Source: Psychrobacter urativorans (GTDB lineage: Bacteria > Pseudomonadota > Gammaproteobacteria > Pseudomonadales > Moraxellaceae). From it: DNA of 64,000 nt. A program made the translations under genes and the position numbers. Positions 8,469 through 22,197 of this stretch are shown in pieces. The DNA is taken from positions 1 through 64,000 of the forward strand of contig NZ_CAJHBR010000004.1 in assembly GCF_904846695.1 (NCBI RefSeq). Reading direction: 5' to 3'. The notes under the pieces were generated by a model. It searched no databases, was not told where the DNA came from, and saw nothing but the letters and a program-made list of their open reading frames with translations. Each line of letters begins with the position of its first letter. Positions within the stretch are counted from its first letter, which is position 1.

Positions 8469-10667
8469 ATGAGCCAGGCTTCTCACGCTAATCGTATCCA
8501 AAAAGGCACTCTTGCCATCGAACAGCAAATGTATGACTTTATCGAAAATGAAGTGCTACCTAGCGTCGGTGTCGATTCGGATAATTTTTGGGCAGGTTTT
8601 GAGAAGGTTGTCAAAGAGTTCACGCCACGTAATAAAGCCTTGCTGGCTACCCGAGCCAAACTACAAGACCAAATTGACCAATGGCATCTAGACCATCCTG
8701 CTAAAGAGGGGGTCATTGATTATCCTCTTTATAAGCAATTTCTGACCGACATCGGTTATCTGCTGCCTGAAGGTGGTGATTTCCAAGTTAGCACTGAGAA
8801 TGTCGATAAAGAGATTACCGATATAGCTGGGCCACAGCTGGTAGTGCCGGTCAAGAATGCTCGTTATGCACTGAATGCTACTAACGCTCGTTGGGGCAGT
8901 TTATATGATGCGTTATATGGTACTGATGTTATTAGTTCAGAGAATGGTCAAGAGCCGGTAGGCAGCTACAACCCTAAACGTGGTGCAGCAGTGGTAGCTT
9001 ACGCTAAGAAATTTCTAGACGATAATATTGCCTTAGCTTCTGGCTCTTATAATGATGTTACTGGTTTTAGAGTAGTCGATGGCAAGCTTGAGATTGCCCA
9101 AGGTGATAAGCGTATCGAGCTTGCTGATCCAACTAAGTTCGTCGGCTATGTTGGCGCTGCGGATAAGCCCACGGCTATCTTGCTGAAGAACCATAACCTA
9201 CACGTCGAGATTCAGATCGATGCTAATAACTCTATTGGTAAAGAGGATCCAGCCGGTATTAAAGATGTGCTACTTGAGTCAGCTATTAGTGTTATTCAAG
9301 ATTGCGAAGATTCTGTTGCTGCCGTCGATGCAGAAGGAAAAGTAGCTGTCTATCGCAATTGGCTTGGCTTGATGAATGGTAATCTAGAGGAGAGCTTTGA
9401 AAAAGGGGGTAAGTTACGTACTCGCAAGCAAAACCCTGATCGCGAATATACTACCCCAGATGGTGGCAAGCTAGTACTACCTGGTCGTGCTCTACTGCTT
9501 ATCCGTAACGTTGGTCATTTGATGCAGAACCCTTCTGTATTAGTAGATTTAGGTGACGGACCTGAGGAAGTTTTTGAAGGCATTATGGATTCATTGTTGA
9601 CTCCGCTTATGTCTTTAAACGATCTAAAAGGCAAGTCTAAGCACTTGAACTCGCGCACAGGTTCTATGTATATTGTTAAGCCAAAAATGCACAGTCCCGA
9701 TGAAGTGAAGTTCGCTAATGAGTTATTTGCGGCGTCTGAAGATGTATTAGGTCTACCACGTTATACCATCAAAATGGGTATTATGGATGAAGAGCGCCGG
9801 ATGACGGTGAATCTTAAAGAAGCTATTCGTCAAGCTAAAGAGCGGGTTATCTTCATTAATACGGGATTCTTAGATCGTACTGGTGATGAGATGCATACTA
9901 GTATGAATGCTGGACCTTTTGTGCGTAAAATCAAGATGAAAGCACAAGCATGGCAGCCAGCTTATGAGCAATGGAACGTCGATATTGGCCTTGAAACGGG
10001 TTTACAAGGTCATGCTCAGATCGGTAAAGGCATGTGGGCGCGTCCTGATGACATGAAGGAGATGATGGCTACTAAGATTACTCATCCGCAGCAAGGGGCT
10101 AATACGGCTTGGGTACCGTCACCGACTGGCGCCACTTTACACAGTATGCATTACCACATGGTAGATGTGGCTGAAGTGCAAAGCCGTCTAAAATCACGTA
10201 AGCGTGCCAATATAGATGATATCTTGAGTATTCCACTGGCTAAAGATACTGATTGGACGGCTGAGGAAGCACAGACAGAACTGGAGAATAATGCCCAAGG
10301 TATCTTAGGTTATGTAGTGCGCTGGGTAAACCAAGGCGTTGGCTGCTCAAAAGTACCGGATGTTAATAACGTCGGTCTGATGGAAGATCGAGCCACGTTG
10401 CGTATCTCGAGTCAGCATATCGCTAACTGGCTACACCATAATATTGTCAGCACTGAACAAGTTATGGAAGTGATGAAGCGTATGGCAACAGTGGTCGATA
10501 ATCAAAACGCTAATGATCCTAGCTATCAGCCTATGGGCCCTGACTTTGATAGCTCTATAGCCTTCAAGGCGGCTTGTGACTTAGTATTCAAAGGTCGAGA
10601 GCAACCAAGTGGTTATACTGAGCCTTTATTACATCGTGCCCGTCGTGAGCTAAAGGGCAGTCTGTAG
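8469..10667 (+). CDS. glcB: Malate synthase G
   Basis: The 732-residue enzyme condenses glyoxylate with acetyl-CoA to malate, the second step of the glyoxylate shunt. Length and sequence match the G isoform rather than the shorter A isoform. Landmarks include [28 protein letters not shown] near the N terminus, [44 protein letters not shown] and the C-terminal [36 protein letters not shown] precedes the ATG. Isocitrate lyase (aceA), the partner enzyme, is 24 kb away in this window. A terminator follows. Confidence 0.97.
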   Translation: MSQASHANRIQKGTLAIEQQMYDFIENEVLPSVGVDSDNFWAGFEKVVKEFTPRNKALLATRAKLQDQIDQWHLDHPAKEGVIDYPLYKQFLTDIGYLLPEGGDFQVSTENVDKEITDIAGPQLVVPVKNARYALNATNARWGSLYDALYGTDVISSENGQEPVGSYNPKRGAAVVAYAKKFLDDNIALASGSYNDVTGFRVVDGKLEIAQGDKRIELADPTKFVGYVGAADKPTAILLKNHNLHVEIQIDANNSIGKEDPAGIKDVLLESAISVIQDCEDSVAAVDAEGKVAVYRNWLGLMNGNLEESFEKGGKLRTRKQNPDREYTTPDGGKLVLPGRALLLIRNVGHLMQNPSVLVDLGDGPEEVFEGIMDSLLTPLMSLNDLKGKSKHLNSRTGSMYIVKPKMHSPDEVKFANELFAASEDVLGLPRYTIKMGIMDEERRMTVNLKEAIRQAKERVIFINTGFLDRTGDEMHTSMNAGPFVRKIKMKAQAWQPAYEQWNVDIGLETGLQGHAQIGKGMWARPDDMKEMMATKITHPQQGANTAWVPSPTGATLHSMHYHMVDVAEVQSRLKSRKRANIDDILSIPLAKDTDWTAEEAQTELENNAQGILGYVVRWVNQGVGCSKVPDVNNVGLMEDRATLRISSQHIANWLHHNIVSTEQVMEVMKRMATVVDNQNANDPSYQPMGPDFDSSIAFKAACDLVFKGREQPSGYTEPLLHRARRELKGSL

Positions 10668-10802
10668 ACAGCCTAATCGATTAGGTGCCGTAATAGAGCT
10701 CGCTTATGCTTTAGGCCGCTATACTGTAGATCAGTAGCTGTATAACTGGTCTAAGCTATGGGATGACTATCTAAGCTGGTTGTTTTTATGGATATATAGA
10801 AC

Positions 10803-10842
10803 CGCACTGCTATCTTTGTGAAAAAGTAGCAGTGCTTTTTAT
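10803..10842 (+). terminator. Terminator after glcB
   Basis: GCACTGCTA and TAGCAGTGC form a nine-base stem followed by TTTTTAT, 135 bp past the glcB stop. Confidence 0.8.
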
Positions 10843-10926
10843 TGCAATTTTTTTGCTACTGATGCTAATGTTGCTAAAGCCTCACAGAGAATAGCTACAA
10901 AAAACCATGATGAAGATTAAAAAAAT

Positions 10927-10960
10927 ATGTTGCAAATTATGTCAAAGTTGTTATGCTTAT
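10927..10960 (+). promoter_or_regulatory. Promoter-like block upstream of porin 1, shared with porin 2
   Basis: A block of about 33 bp matches the block at 12441 at all but about three positions. It reads as a sigma-70 promoter: TTGCAA, 16 bp, TATGCT. If it is the promoter, the porin transcript has an untranslated leader of roughly 270 bases. Conservation against the second porin is seen directly; promoter function is inferred. Confidence 0.6.
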
Positions 10961-11231
10961 ATCCGAAGTATGAGTTTGGTAACGGATGTTACGCACTAGA
11001 AAGTTAACCACCGAACATTACATTATAGTTACATTAACCTCAGGTTAATGGTGTGACTTATGTAAGTGCTGGTTTTTCATCTTGTGGTAATAAAACTATG
11101 TCAAACTTGTTTCTGACTAATCTAGGTAGCCAGTTACACATTATATCTTTGTGGATTTGTGACGATACCATTATGAGCACCAGCTAATAATAGCTAGCTT
11201 ATTACTAAAATTGTGAAGTGGAGATATCCCC

Positions 11232-12278
11232 ATGAAAAAGTTACTTCTAGCTACAGCTATTGCAGCCCTATCCGTATCTGCAGCCAATGCAGCACCAACT
11301 ATTTATGGTAAAGCTTTTTTAGCTGCTGATTATGTTAATGCTGAATTTGATGGCCCTAACGGCAGTATGTATGATGAAGACACCATAGAGATTAACTCTC
11401 ATGCTTCACGTATTGGTCTTAAGGGTTCTGAAGCTATGACAGCTAACACTGATGTCATTTATCAGTTAGAGTATGGCACAAGTATTGATGGCGATAGTAA
11501 TGGCTTCAAAAACCGTGATACTTTCCTTGGTGTTAAAAATAAGCAATTCGGTGAGTTCCGTGTTGGTAAAAACCAATCAAGCCTAGCTCGTATTGACAAC
11601 GTTGTTGTGAACCAAGGCTACTGGGATAACCTAGGTCAGACTCAAAACGAAAAAGAAGTTGTTTCAGCATTAAACATGGCGGATAGTAACCGTATCCCAA
11701 GTTCAATCATTTGGACGGCGCCTAAATATAACAACTTACCATTAGAAATCTCTGCAATGTACAGCTCTGATGATGCTAATGGTAACGATAACACAGGTTT
11801 TGGTGTTGCAGCGCTATTTGACCAAGGTACTGGCTTCACCGCTGGCCTAGCTTATGACAAAGACCAGAATATTAGAGGTGATATCATCCGTGGTACGGCT
11901 ACGGTTGATCTAGGTAAATATATCGCAGCTCCGGTAAGATTAGGCGCGTTATATCAAGTAGCTGATTATGATGGCGGCGAGTCAAAAGAAAAAGGCTTTG
12001 TTATCAGTGGTGAAATGCCTTTAGCTAACTTTGCTCGTCCAGCGTCTTTATATGCCCAGTACAACAACACCTCAAACCTAAATGGTGTTGACGATTCTGA
12101 TTCAAATCAGATCGTTGTTGGTGGTAAGTACTTCTACAAAGACAACATCATTGCTCATGCCTATGCTGGTATGAACAAGGCTGACAATGTAGGATATAAT
12201 CCAACCGAACTTGCAGTTTCGCCAAGAGGCGATGCTGAAGTAGTAGTAATTGGTACTGGTCTAGAATACAAATTCTAA
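11232..12278 (+). CDS. Outer-membrane porin 1 (Gram-negative general porin family)
   Basis: A 348-residue protein with a signal peptide (KK, hydrophobic core, cleavage after AANA at about residue 20) and the alternating pattern of a beta-barrel. The word EINSHASRIGLKGSEAM followed by VIYQLEYG, GFKNRDTFLGVKNKQFGEFRVGK and a C-terminal GLEYKF with terminal Phe is typical of 16-stranded diffusion porins. GGAGATATCCCC precedes the ATG. It is the first of two tandem paralogues. Substrate selectivity cannot be read from the sequence. Confidence 0.92.
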   Translation: MKKLLLATAIAALSVSAANAAPTIYGKAFLAADYVNAEFDGPNGSMYDEDTIEINSHASRIGLKGSEAMTANTDVIYQLEYGTSIDGDSNGFKNRDTFLGVKNKQFGEFRVGKNQSSLARIDNVVVNQGYWDNLGQTQNEKEVVSALNMADSNRIPSSIIWTAPKYNNLPLEISAMYSSDDANGNDNTGFGVAALFDQGTGFTAGLAYDKDQNIRGDIIRGTATVDLGKYIAAPVRLGALYQVADYDGGESKEKGFVISGEMPLANFARPASLYAQYNNTSNLNGVDDSDSNQIVVGGKYFYKDNIIAHAYAGMNKADNVGYNPTELAVSPRGDAEVVVIGTGLEYKF

Positions 12279-12301
12279 TCTAACTATTAGAATAGTATTA
12301 T

Positions 12302-12331
12302 AAAAACTCATCCTTCGGGGTGAGTTTTTTT
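12302..12331 (+). terminator. Terminator after porin 1
   Basis: AAAACTCATCC, a TTCG loop and GGGTGAGTTTTTTT form a strong tetraloop hairpin. The same hairpin follows porin 2. Confidence 0.9.
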
Positions 12332-12440
12332 ATGTCTTTAATAACTAGCTATATGTTTATCATTACTAGATAAACAACAACTAAACTTACAGAGTAGTCG
12401 TGCTTACTATTAAAAAAGTCGGCCACTACCTTAGCGATAA

Positions 12441-12473
12441 ATGTTGCAAATAATGTCAAAGTTGCTATCCTTG
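12441..12473 (+). promoter_or_regulatory. Promoter-like block upstream of porin 2
   Basis: This is the second copy of the block at 10927: TTGCAA, a 16-bp spacer that is nearly identical, and TATCCT. It lies 157-189 bp ahead of the porin 2 start. A longer open frame of porin 2 begins inside this block, which argues that the extension is not translated. Confidence 0.6.
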
Positions 12474-12629
12474 CAAGCCAAGTATTACACCAGCAACAAA
12501 TGTTGCCCAGCCCCCTATTTAAAGCCAGTTATAGCAAGCTCCTTATTTCTAAGCTTATGCTTGGTTGTATGTCTGCGTTCTACTACTGTGCAAAATGATC
12601 TAAATATCACCGTAAAATCGAGTTTCGTT

Positions 12630-13805
12630 ATGAAAAAAATACTTTTAGCTTCAGCATTATCGGCTGTAGCATTCTCTACTGCGCATGCCGCTCCCAAGGT
12701 TTACGGCAAAGTTTTTGTGACTACTGACTATATTAATTTTGAGTCTGATGTTATGACTCGTCTTGGTCCTAATGAAACCACAGATGCCCCGACAGACTAT
12801 GATAAAAATGCACTAGAAATAAACTCCCATAGCTCGCGTCTTGGTATAAAAGGCTCTGAGTCGATATCTGATGAGACTGAAGTGGTGTATCAGCTAGAGT
12901 ATGGCTTTAGCATTGATGGGGATAAAGATGGTTTTAAAAATCGTGATACTTATCTGGGTCTAGCCAATAAACGCTTCGGCGAACTGCGCTTAGGTCGCAA
13001 CTCCTCAGTACTAGGGAAAGTGAATAACGTCACCCTTACCGAAGGTTACTGGGACAATCTAGGCGATAGTAAGCTCAATAAAGAAAACGAGCTAAGAGCA
13101 TTAAATATGCTTGATGACTCTCGTCAGAATAATTCAATCGTCTGGTTTGCCCCTCAATATAAAGAGCTGCCAGTAGCTTTAGCCCTTCAGTATGCCGCTG
13201 ATGAAAGCTTAGATAATAGCAAAAACGGTTACGGTGCCTCATTGATGTTTGATAAAGGTACTGGTTTTACCGCAGGTATTGCCTATAGTAAAGACATGGA
13301 TATGGACGATGATATCAACCTGTTAGACCCAACGGATACTAAAGAGAAGAACAAAGTTGATTATGGGGGAGAGGTTATACGTGCTACTGCCACTGCCGAT
13401 TTGACTCATTATATTAATCATCCAGTAACCCTAGGGGTTATGTATCAGCAAGCTGATTATGACTTTGCTGGCTCCGACAAAGAAAAAGGTTTAGTAGTCA
13501 GCGCTAAGATGGGCTTAAACAGCTTGGCAAAACCTACCACCGTTTATGTGCAATATAATAAAACTGATAATCTAAATGGTTTTAGTAACTCAAATTCAGA
13601 CCAAGTTGTGCTGGGCGGTACTTATCAGTTTAAAAAGGATATCACCGGACATGCTTATATTGGTCAAAACTCAGCAGATTACGTTGCTGTAGGTAAAGTA
13701 AATAAAGTTAATAAAAATGGTAAAGAAAAATTTGATCGCTATGATGTCATTGAGTCTGATATCAATGTATTTGCCTTTGGTGCAGGTTTAGAATATAAGT
13801 TCTAA
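12630..13805 (+). CDS. Outer-membrane porin 2 (tandem paralogue)
   Basis: I start this gene at the ATG at 12630, giving 391 residues with a signal peptide (KKILLASALSAVAFS, cleavage after AHA), aligned with the start of porin 1. The frame is open back to 12441, but that part lacks porin homology and overlaps the promoter-like block. The barrel pattern matches porin 1 throughout (EINSHSSRLGIKGSES, GFKNRDTYLGLANKRFGELRLGR, GLEYKF at the end). It carries about 40 extra residues, mostly in Asp/Lys-rich loops (LDPTDTKEKNK, KVNKVNKNGKEKFDRYD). No strong ribosome site is seen. Confidence 0.9.
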   Translation: MKKILLASALSAVAFSTAHAAPKVYGKVFVTTDYINFESDVMTRLGPNETTDAPTDYDKNALEINSHSSRLGIKGSESISDETEVVYQLEYGFSIDGDKDGFKNRDTYLGLANKRFGELRLGRNSSVLGKVNNVTLTEGYWDNLGDSKLNKENELRALNMLDDSRQNNSIVWFAPQYKELPVALALQYAADESLDNSKNGYGASLMFDKGTGFTAGIAYSKDMDMDDDINLLDPTDTKEKNKVDYGGEVIRATATADLTHYINHPVTLGVMYQQADYDFAGSDKEKGLVVSAKMGLNSLAKPTTVYVQYNKTDNLNGFSNSNSDQVVLGGTYQFKKDITGHAYIGQNSADYVAVGKVNKVNKNGKEKFDRYDVIESDINVFAFGAGLEYKF

Positions 13806-13872
13806 AGCTAGGCTTGCTGTAGAAATGATCTTTATCAAACTTAATCAAACTTAGTCAAACTGGTTTTAGATT

Positions 13873-13904
13873 TAAAAACTCATCCTTCGGGGTGAGTTTT
13901 TTTT
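13873..13904 (+). terminator. Terminator after porin 2
   Basis: It has the same stem and TTCG loop as the terminator of porin 1, followed by eight T residues. The duplication of gene, promoter block and terminator points to a tandem duplication of the whole transcription unit. Confidence 0.9.
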
Positions 13905-14058
13905 GGTCCTATGAGTTTTTTACAGACAATTTAGCGGGTTAAAGTGTCAACATAGGTATTAGTAGGGCTTAAAAGCTAACTATTTAACAGAGTTTTGGTT
14001 TTGCCCTATATTTCATGGCGTATTTTTAGTAAAATCCTCTTTTACCAATTACTGATAG

Positions 14059-15699
<1,641 letters not shown>

Positions 15700-15790
15700 T
15701 CTTTTGAGTTTAAACGCGTTTTAGTTTCAATAGTTATCATTGCAAACGCGGTTAAGCTTGAATAGCTGTAGTTTTAATGGTTTGAAATAT

Positions 15791-15823
15791 AAAAAAGACT
15801 ACTCTACGGAGTGGTCTTTTTTT
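15791..15823 (+). terminator. Terminator after pyrG
   Basis: AAAAGACTACTCT and AGTGGTCTTTTTTT form a hairpin with one G-T pair and an ACGG loop. Confidence 0.8.
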
Positions 15824-15974
15824 GCTAATTATCTTATGTAAGTGAATGGTTTTGTTTTTATATCGTTTGTGGCTAATGCAACTTAGCGGCTTTTTTTTAT
15901 AGGACTATCAGTTACAATAGCTATTGAGTACCAGATAAGAATAATCAACAGCGCTAATCAGTAATAATAACTAG

Positions 15975-16886
<912 letters not shown>

Positions 16887-16917
16887 ACACTATCTTCTAA
16901 AATGAGAGGGCAAGCTT

Positions 16918-17175
16918 ATGGCTATGCAAACAGCGAGAGTAAGTATCGATAACATCAGCGATGCTGAGGGCCTTGACAGTCTTATGATAGCGCTAAAGAA
17001 CATTACTGGCGTAACTGCCATTGAGCTTGATACCGCCAGCAATAGCGCTATAGTCAGTTACGAGGATACGGATACCAGTATTCACGCACTGACCGCCGCT
17101 ATCAGCATGGTCGACTATGTTACCCAACCGTTCCCAATTGACTCTCCACAGAATCCGCATTATCACGAGAAGTGA
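16918..17175 (+). CDS. HMA-fold-like protein without the metal-binding CxxC
   Basis: The 85-residue product follows the length and pattern of a heavy-metal-associated domain: a strand RVSIDNIS, a helix, GVTAIELDTASNSAIVSYED for strands two and three, then helix and last strand. Compared with CopZ just downstream, the GMTCGGC loop is replaced by NISDAEGL and no cysteine is present anywhere. The C terminus has HYHEK. A ribosome site (GAGAGGGCAAGCTT) is present. It lies 31 bp after kdsA and 150 bp before copZ. It could be a decayed copper chaperone, a partner of CopA or CopZ, or an unrelated ferredoxin-like fold. Assignment is by pattern only. Confidence 0.6.
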   Translation: MAMQTARVSIDNISDAEGLDSLMIALKNITGVTAIELDTASNSAIVSYEDTDTSIHALTAAISMVDYVTQPFPIDSPQNPHYHEK

Positions 17176-17325
17176 ATACTGAACTGAACGGCAACTAAGC
17201 AGGTAATGAATCAGCTACTAAACGCCCTTGATACTTAATTAGCATTGCTCTAACGTAGTGGCTAATAGTCAGAGGATAATAGTGAGTAGCTAATTACTCT
17301 AATAGATAACAATAAGGAGCCTAAC

Positions 17326-17550
17326 ATGGCAGAGCAAACGCGTACTATTAATATTGATGGCATGACTTGTGGTGGGTGTGTGGCTAGTGTACATACTGCT
17401 ACTGCTGACATCGATGGGTTAAATACTATCTCAATTGAGCTTGCTGATAATTTAGCAACAGTCAGCTTTGATGATACTAAAACTAGCGCTGAGAAGATTG
17501 CCGCTGCAATTGATGATGCTGGATTTGATGCCACTGTTGCTAATTCGTAA
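17326..17550 (+). CDS. copZ: Copper chaperone CopZ-like (HMA domain)
   Basis: A 74-residue single HMA domain with IDGMTCGGCVASV, whose CxxC (residues 15-18) binds Cu(I), followed by the usual NLATVSFDDTKTSAEKIAAAIDDAGFDA. It would deliver copper to the P-type ATPase encoded 375 bp downstream. AATAAGGAGCCTAAC is a strong ribosome site. A terminator follows directly, so copA has its own promoter. Confidence 0.9.
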   Translation: MAEQTRTINIDGMTCGGCVASVHTATADIDGLNTISIELADNLATVSFDDTKTSAEKIAAAIDDAGFDATVANS

Positions 17551-17571
17551 GAGGTTTATATCTTTATCATA

Positions 17572-17599
17572 GAACCAGCTGCTAAGGCTGGTTTTTTTT
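17572..17599 (+). terminator. Terminator after copZ
   Basis: AACCAGC and GCTGGTT form a stem followed by eight T residues, 22 bp after the copZ stop. Confidence 0.85.
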
Positions 17600-17707
17600 G
17601 CTACAAATCTAGGACTTAGCTTGTTGGTTTACAGTTAGCTAACTTGCCGATTAGGCTTGAAAAGCCAGTATTTTGCCTAAGGTTAATAGCGACTGTTACT
17701 ATTTCTA

Positions 17708-17758
17708 ATATTTATTATGTTCTGATATTTATTATGTTCTGATATTTATTATGTCTTT
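17708..17758. repeat. 17-bp tandem repeat, three copies
   Basis: ATATTTATTATGTTCTG occurs twice exactly and a third time with a changed end. It lies in the 375-bp region between copZ and copA, about 170-220 bp ahead of the copA start. The rest of that region shows no gene and no clear CueR-type operator. Confidence 0.9.
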
Positions 17759-17925
17759 GCTGCCTGAGATAATGAAGATAACGCTGTTGATGGATGTTAT
17801 GCATTGATTTATTGCTCTAATTACCCTATCTTGTGCAGCATCCATCCACCCACTGACCTACTGTTATACGTTAATAGCGCTTATGGCGGTTATATCTCTG
17901 TACTCAGTATGACGAGCTTTTATTT

Positions 17926-20247
17926 ATGAATGATTCCACCCGCACATCCTCTGATGAAAGCTATGCAGTAGAGACTGATATTCAGAAAAATACTCAGTTG
18001 CAACCGCAGCGCGCACATTTGCAGCTAGCGATTGAGGGTATGTCATGTCAGGCTTGTGCGTCGCGAATCGAAAAAGTACTGACTAAAAAACCTTCTATCT
18101 ATGAGATTAGTGTCAACTTCGCTGGCGAGACGGCTAACGTAGATTATAATCCAATAGAGACGACACCCGAGCAGATTACCGAATGGGTCAATAAAACTGG
18201 CTTTGTAGCTAACCTACAAGCAGGCGAGGACTTATTTGCCAAACCTAATAAAGACCCTGCAACGCGTCTACCGTGGCGCTTAATTGGACTGTGGCTATGT
18301 TTAATACCATTCTTAGTCGGTATGACAGGCATGCTAGTAGGTCAAGGCATGGCGTGGATGCCAGCGACTTGGATGCAGTTTGTATTGGCAACCATCGTCC
18401 AGTTTGGATTTGCGCTGCCTTTTTATAGTAGTGCTTGGGCATCAATAAAAGGTGGGCTGGCCAATATGGATGTGCTGGTGGTGATCGGCACTGTAACCAT
18501 TTGGGCGTATTCCACTTATACTTGGTTAACTCATGGCGATAGCACCATGCTGCATGGCGCTATGAACCATGGCCCTGAGGTATATTTTGAAGCAGGGGTG
18601 ATGGTCATCGTCTTTGTGCGTACTGGTAAGTATTTAGAAGAGCGTACCAAAAAACACAGCCTAAATAGCATTGATTTATTATTGACACTAACCCCTGATG
18701 AAGTTGAACAGCAGCAGCCTAATGGTGATTTTTATAATGTGGCTTTGCAACAAGTGCAAATCGATGACATCTTACGTGCCAAGCAAGGCAGTCGTGTGGC
18801 TACTGATGGAGTCGTTGTCGATGGTGAAGGCTGGTGTGTAGAGAGTCATTTAACTGGCGAATCTGTACCGCTGAAAAAACAAATCGGCGACGGACTGCTG
18901 GCCGGGGCGTTAGTCGAAAACGGTAGCTTGTTATATCGGGTCGCTGCTAAAGGTAGCGATACTAAGCTTGGTGATATGGTGCAAGCGCTCAGCGATGCGC
19001 AGGGATCTAAAGCCAAGCTGGCGCGCTTAGCAGATAAAGTCACTGCTATCTTTGTGCCAGTAGTAGTAGCCATCGCCTCAGTGACTTTCGGGCTAACTTG
19101 GTGGCTGATGGGGATGTTAGATACCGCCCTGATGCATGCAGTATCTGTATTAGTCATTGCTTGTCCTTGCGCCTTAGGTTTAGCTACTCCAGCGGCGATC
19201 ATGGCTGGTATGGGCGTTGCTGCTCGGCATGGCGTTTGGTTCAAAGACGCACAGAGTTTAGAGGCGGCAGGGGATATTGATACTGTAGTCCTAGATAAAA
19301 CAGGTACTCTGACTATTGGTAAACCGACTATCGTTGATCAAGTAATGGTGGATAAGTCTTTAGCGGTCAATGAGGTGCTGCAACTTGCTGCTAGTGTCGA
19401 AGTGCATGCCAGCCATCCGCTAGCAACCGCCTTAATCAATGCGGCAGCTGAGCGCCAATTATCCTTACTACCAGTGACCAATATTAGCGTTATCAAAGGC
19501 GCTGGTATTCAAGCCAATATCGAAGGTCTTGGCACCGTTAAAGTCGGCACTGCTGATTTTGCAAATTTGCTATTGCCTAAGCTGATGCCCAAAGTATGGA
19601 AAATAGCTAGTACTGTGGCGGTGAGCATTAATGATGAGCCTTTAGGAGCGTTCGCATTAGCGGACGATCTAAAGTCCGATACTCCACAGGCGATTAGTGC
19701 ACTACAAGCTGCTGGTATTAAGGTCATCTTAATGAGTGGCGATAAGCAGTCAGTTGTCGACCACGTAGCCGGGCAGCTAGGTATCGATGCTGCTTATGGC
19801 CAAATGAGTCCACGTGATAAAGCTAGCCAAATCGCTAAGTTACAAACGGCTGGACATAAAGTGGCGATGGCAGGAGATGGGGTCAATGATGCACCAGCCA
19901 TGGCCACTGCTGATGCTAGCTTTGCAATGGTAGATGGCACTGATGTAGCACAGCATAGCGCTTCTGCGCGCTTGATGGGTGAGTCACTGATGCACATTGA
20001 TGCAGCACAAAAAATAGCTCAAGCGACAGTACGCAATATTAAACAAAATTTATTCTTTGCTTTTATTTATAATTGTCTAGGGATTCCATTAGCTGCCTTT
20101 GGTTTTTTAAACCCAATGATAGCTGCCGCCGCTATGGCCCTTAGCTCAATCTCAGTACTGATGAATGCCCTACGCTTAACCCGTTTTAAAACGGCTGTAG
20201 AATCACCTAATACCGTATCTGCGCCTAATGTTGCAAACAAGGTCTAG
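17926..20247 (+). CDS. copA: Copper-exporting P1B-type ATPase
   Basis: The 773-residue inner-membrane pump exports Cu(I) with ATP. One N-terminal HMA domain carries GMSCQACAS with CxxC at residues 41-44. Eight membrane helices follow, the sixth with the CPC motif (413-415, IACPCALGLATPAA) that marks copper/silver pumps. The cytoplasmic domains contain TGES (310-313), the phosphorylated D457 in DKTGTLT, the HP pair in VHASHPLA and GDGVNDAPAM at about 650. A short hydrophilic N-terminal tail (35 residues) precedes the HMA domain. It is transcribed with the same orientation as copZ and the HMA-like gene. Confidence 0.96.
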   Translation: MNDSTRTSSDESYAVETDIQKNTQLQPQRAHLQLAIEGMSCQACASRIEKVLTKKPSIYEISVNFAGETANVDYNPIETTPEQITEWVNKTGFVANLQAGEDLFAKPNKDPATRLPWRLIGLWLCLIPFLVGMTGMLVGQGMAWMPATWMQFVLATIVQFGFALPFYSSAWASIKGGLANMDVLVVIGTVTIWAYSTYTWLTHGDSTMLHGAMNHGPEVYFEAGVMVIVFVRTGKYLEERTKKHSLNSIDLLLTLTPDEVEQQQPNGDFYNVALQQVQIDDILRAKQGSRVATDGVVVDGEGWCVESHLTGESVPLKKQIGDGLLAGALVENGSLLYRVAAKGSDTKLGDMVQALSDAQGSKAKLARLADKVTAIFVPVVVAIASVTFGLTWWLMGMLDTALMHAVSVLVIACPCALGLATPAAIMAGMGVAARHGVWFKDAQSLEAAGDIDTVVLDKTGTLTIGKPTIVDQVMVDKSLAVNEVLQLAASVEVHASHPLATALINAAAERQLSLLPVTNISVIKGAGIQANIEGLGTVKVGTADFANLLLPKLMPKVWKIASTVAVSINDEPLGAFALADDLKSDTPQAISALQAAGIKVILMSGDKQSVVDHVAGQLGIDAAYGQMSPRDKASQIAKLQTAGHKVAMAGDGVNDAPAMATADASFAMVDGTDVAQHSASARLMGESLMHIDAAQKIAQATVRNIKQNLFFAFIYNCLGIPLAAFGFLNPMIAAAAMALSSISVLMNALRLTRFKTAVESPNTVSAPNVANKV

Positions 20248-20249
20248 TC

Positions 20250-20303
20250 GCTGACACTTAGTTAATAGCTGGCACTTAGGTAGTAGCTGACACTTAGGTA
20301 GCA
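20250..20303. repeat. 18-bp tandem repeat, three copies
   Basis: Three adjacent units close to GCTGACACTTAGGTAGTA follow copA directly, with two to four differences between units, and a partial fourth unit follows. The rest of the 430-bp region up to eno holds no recognised gene. The eno ribosome site (AAAGGAATTTAAG) is at its end. Confidence 0.8.
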
Positions 20304-20673
20304 GCTGATTTTTATTAGGGTCCGGTTTTGCAGACAGGTTTTAATAGATAAGGCTTGATGGCCAACGTCGAATAGCTGAGCTTTAAGGCTTAGCGCACTC
20401 CATAAAGGTTAGCGCTAACAGTGGTAATATTTCATTGAATTTATGCTATGATGCCAAGCACCATAGCCGTGTTTTTATAGTCATAAACATAAGACTTACT
20501 TATGGTTAATATAAGCATAGTTGACCGTATTTACGGTGTTAGTTACAGACTCATTTATCCCAGTTATATTTGTTCGTCTCTCTAGGACGTGTTGAATACT
20601 CATAAGTAAGCACGCCCAATATTTTATTATCCCTTTTTTATCCCACAAACTTGGCATGACCAAAGGAATTTAA

Positions 20674-21996
<1,323 letters not shown>

Positions 21997-22197
21997 AGCT
22001 TAGTCAGTTAAATATTTGCTCATTATAGGATAGCGAATTTGGAACTAAGGTTTTGAATTCGCTAACAAAGTTTGGCTTAGTAGCTTGTATTTATTTTAAT
22101 GATGATGCTAAGCTATTAAGCTCTATTAACGATATAAATATAGTGATTTTCACTTTTGTATATATTCCTTTATTCTCTGGTTTGATGTTGTGAGCAT

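Noticed and set aside
12441..12629. N-terminal extension of porin 2 (63 codons)
   Set aside because: It lies over the promoter-like block shared with porin 1, has no porin homology, and a proper signal peptide starts at 12630.
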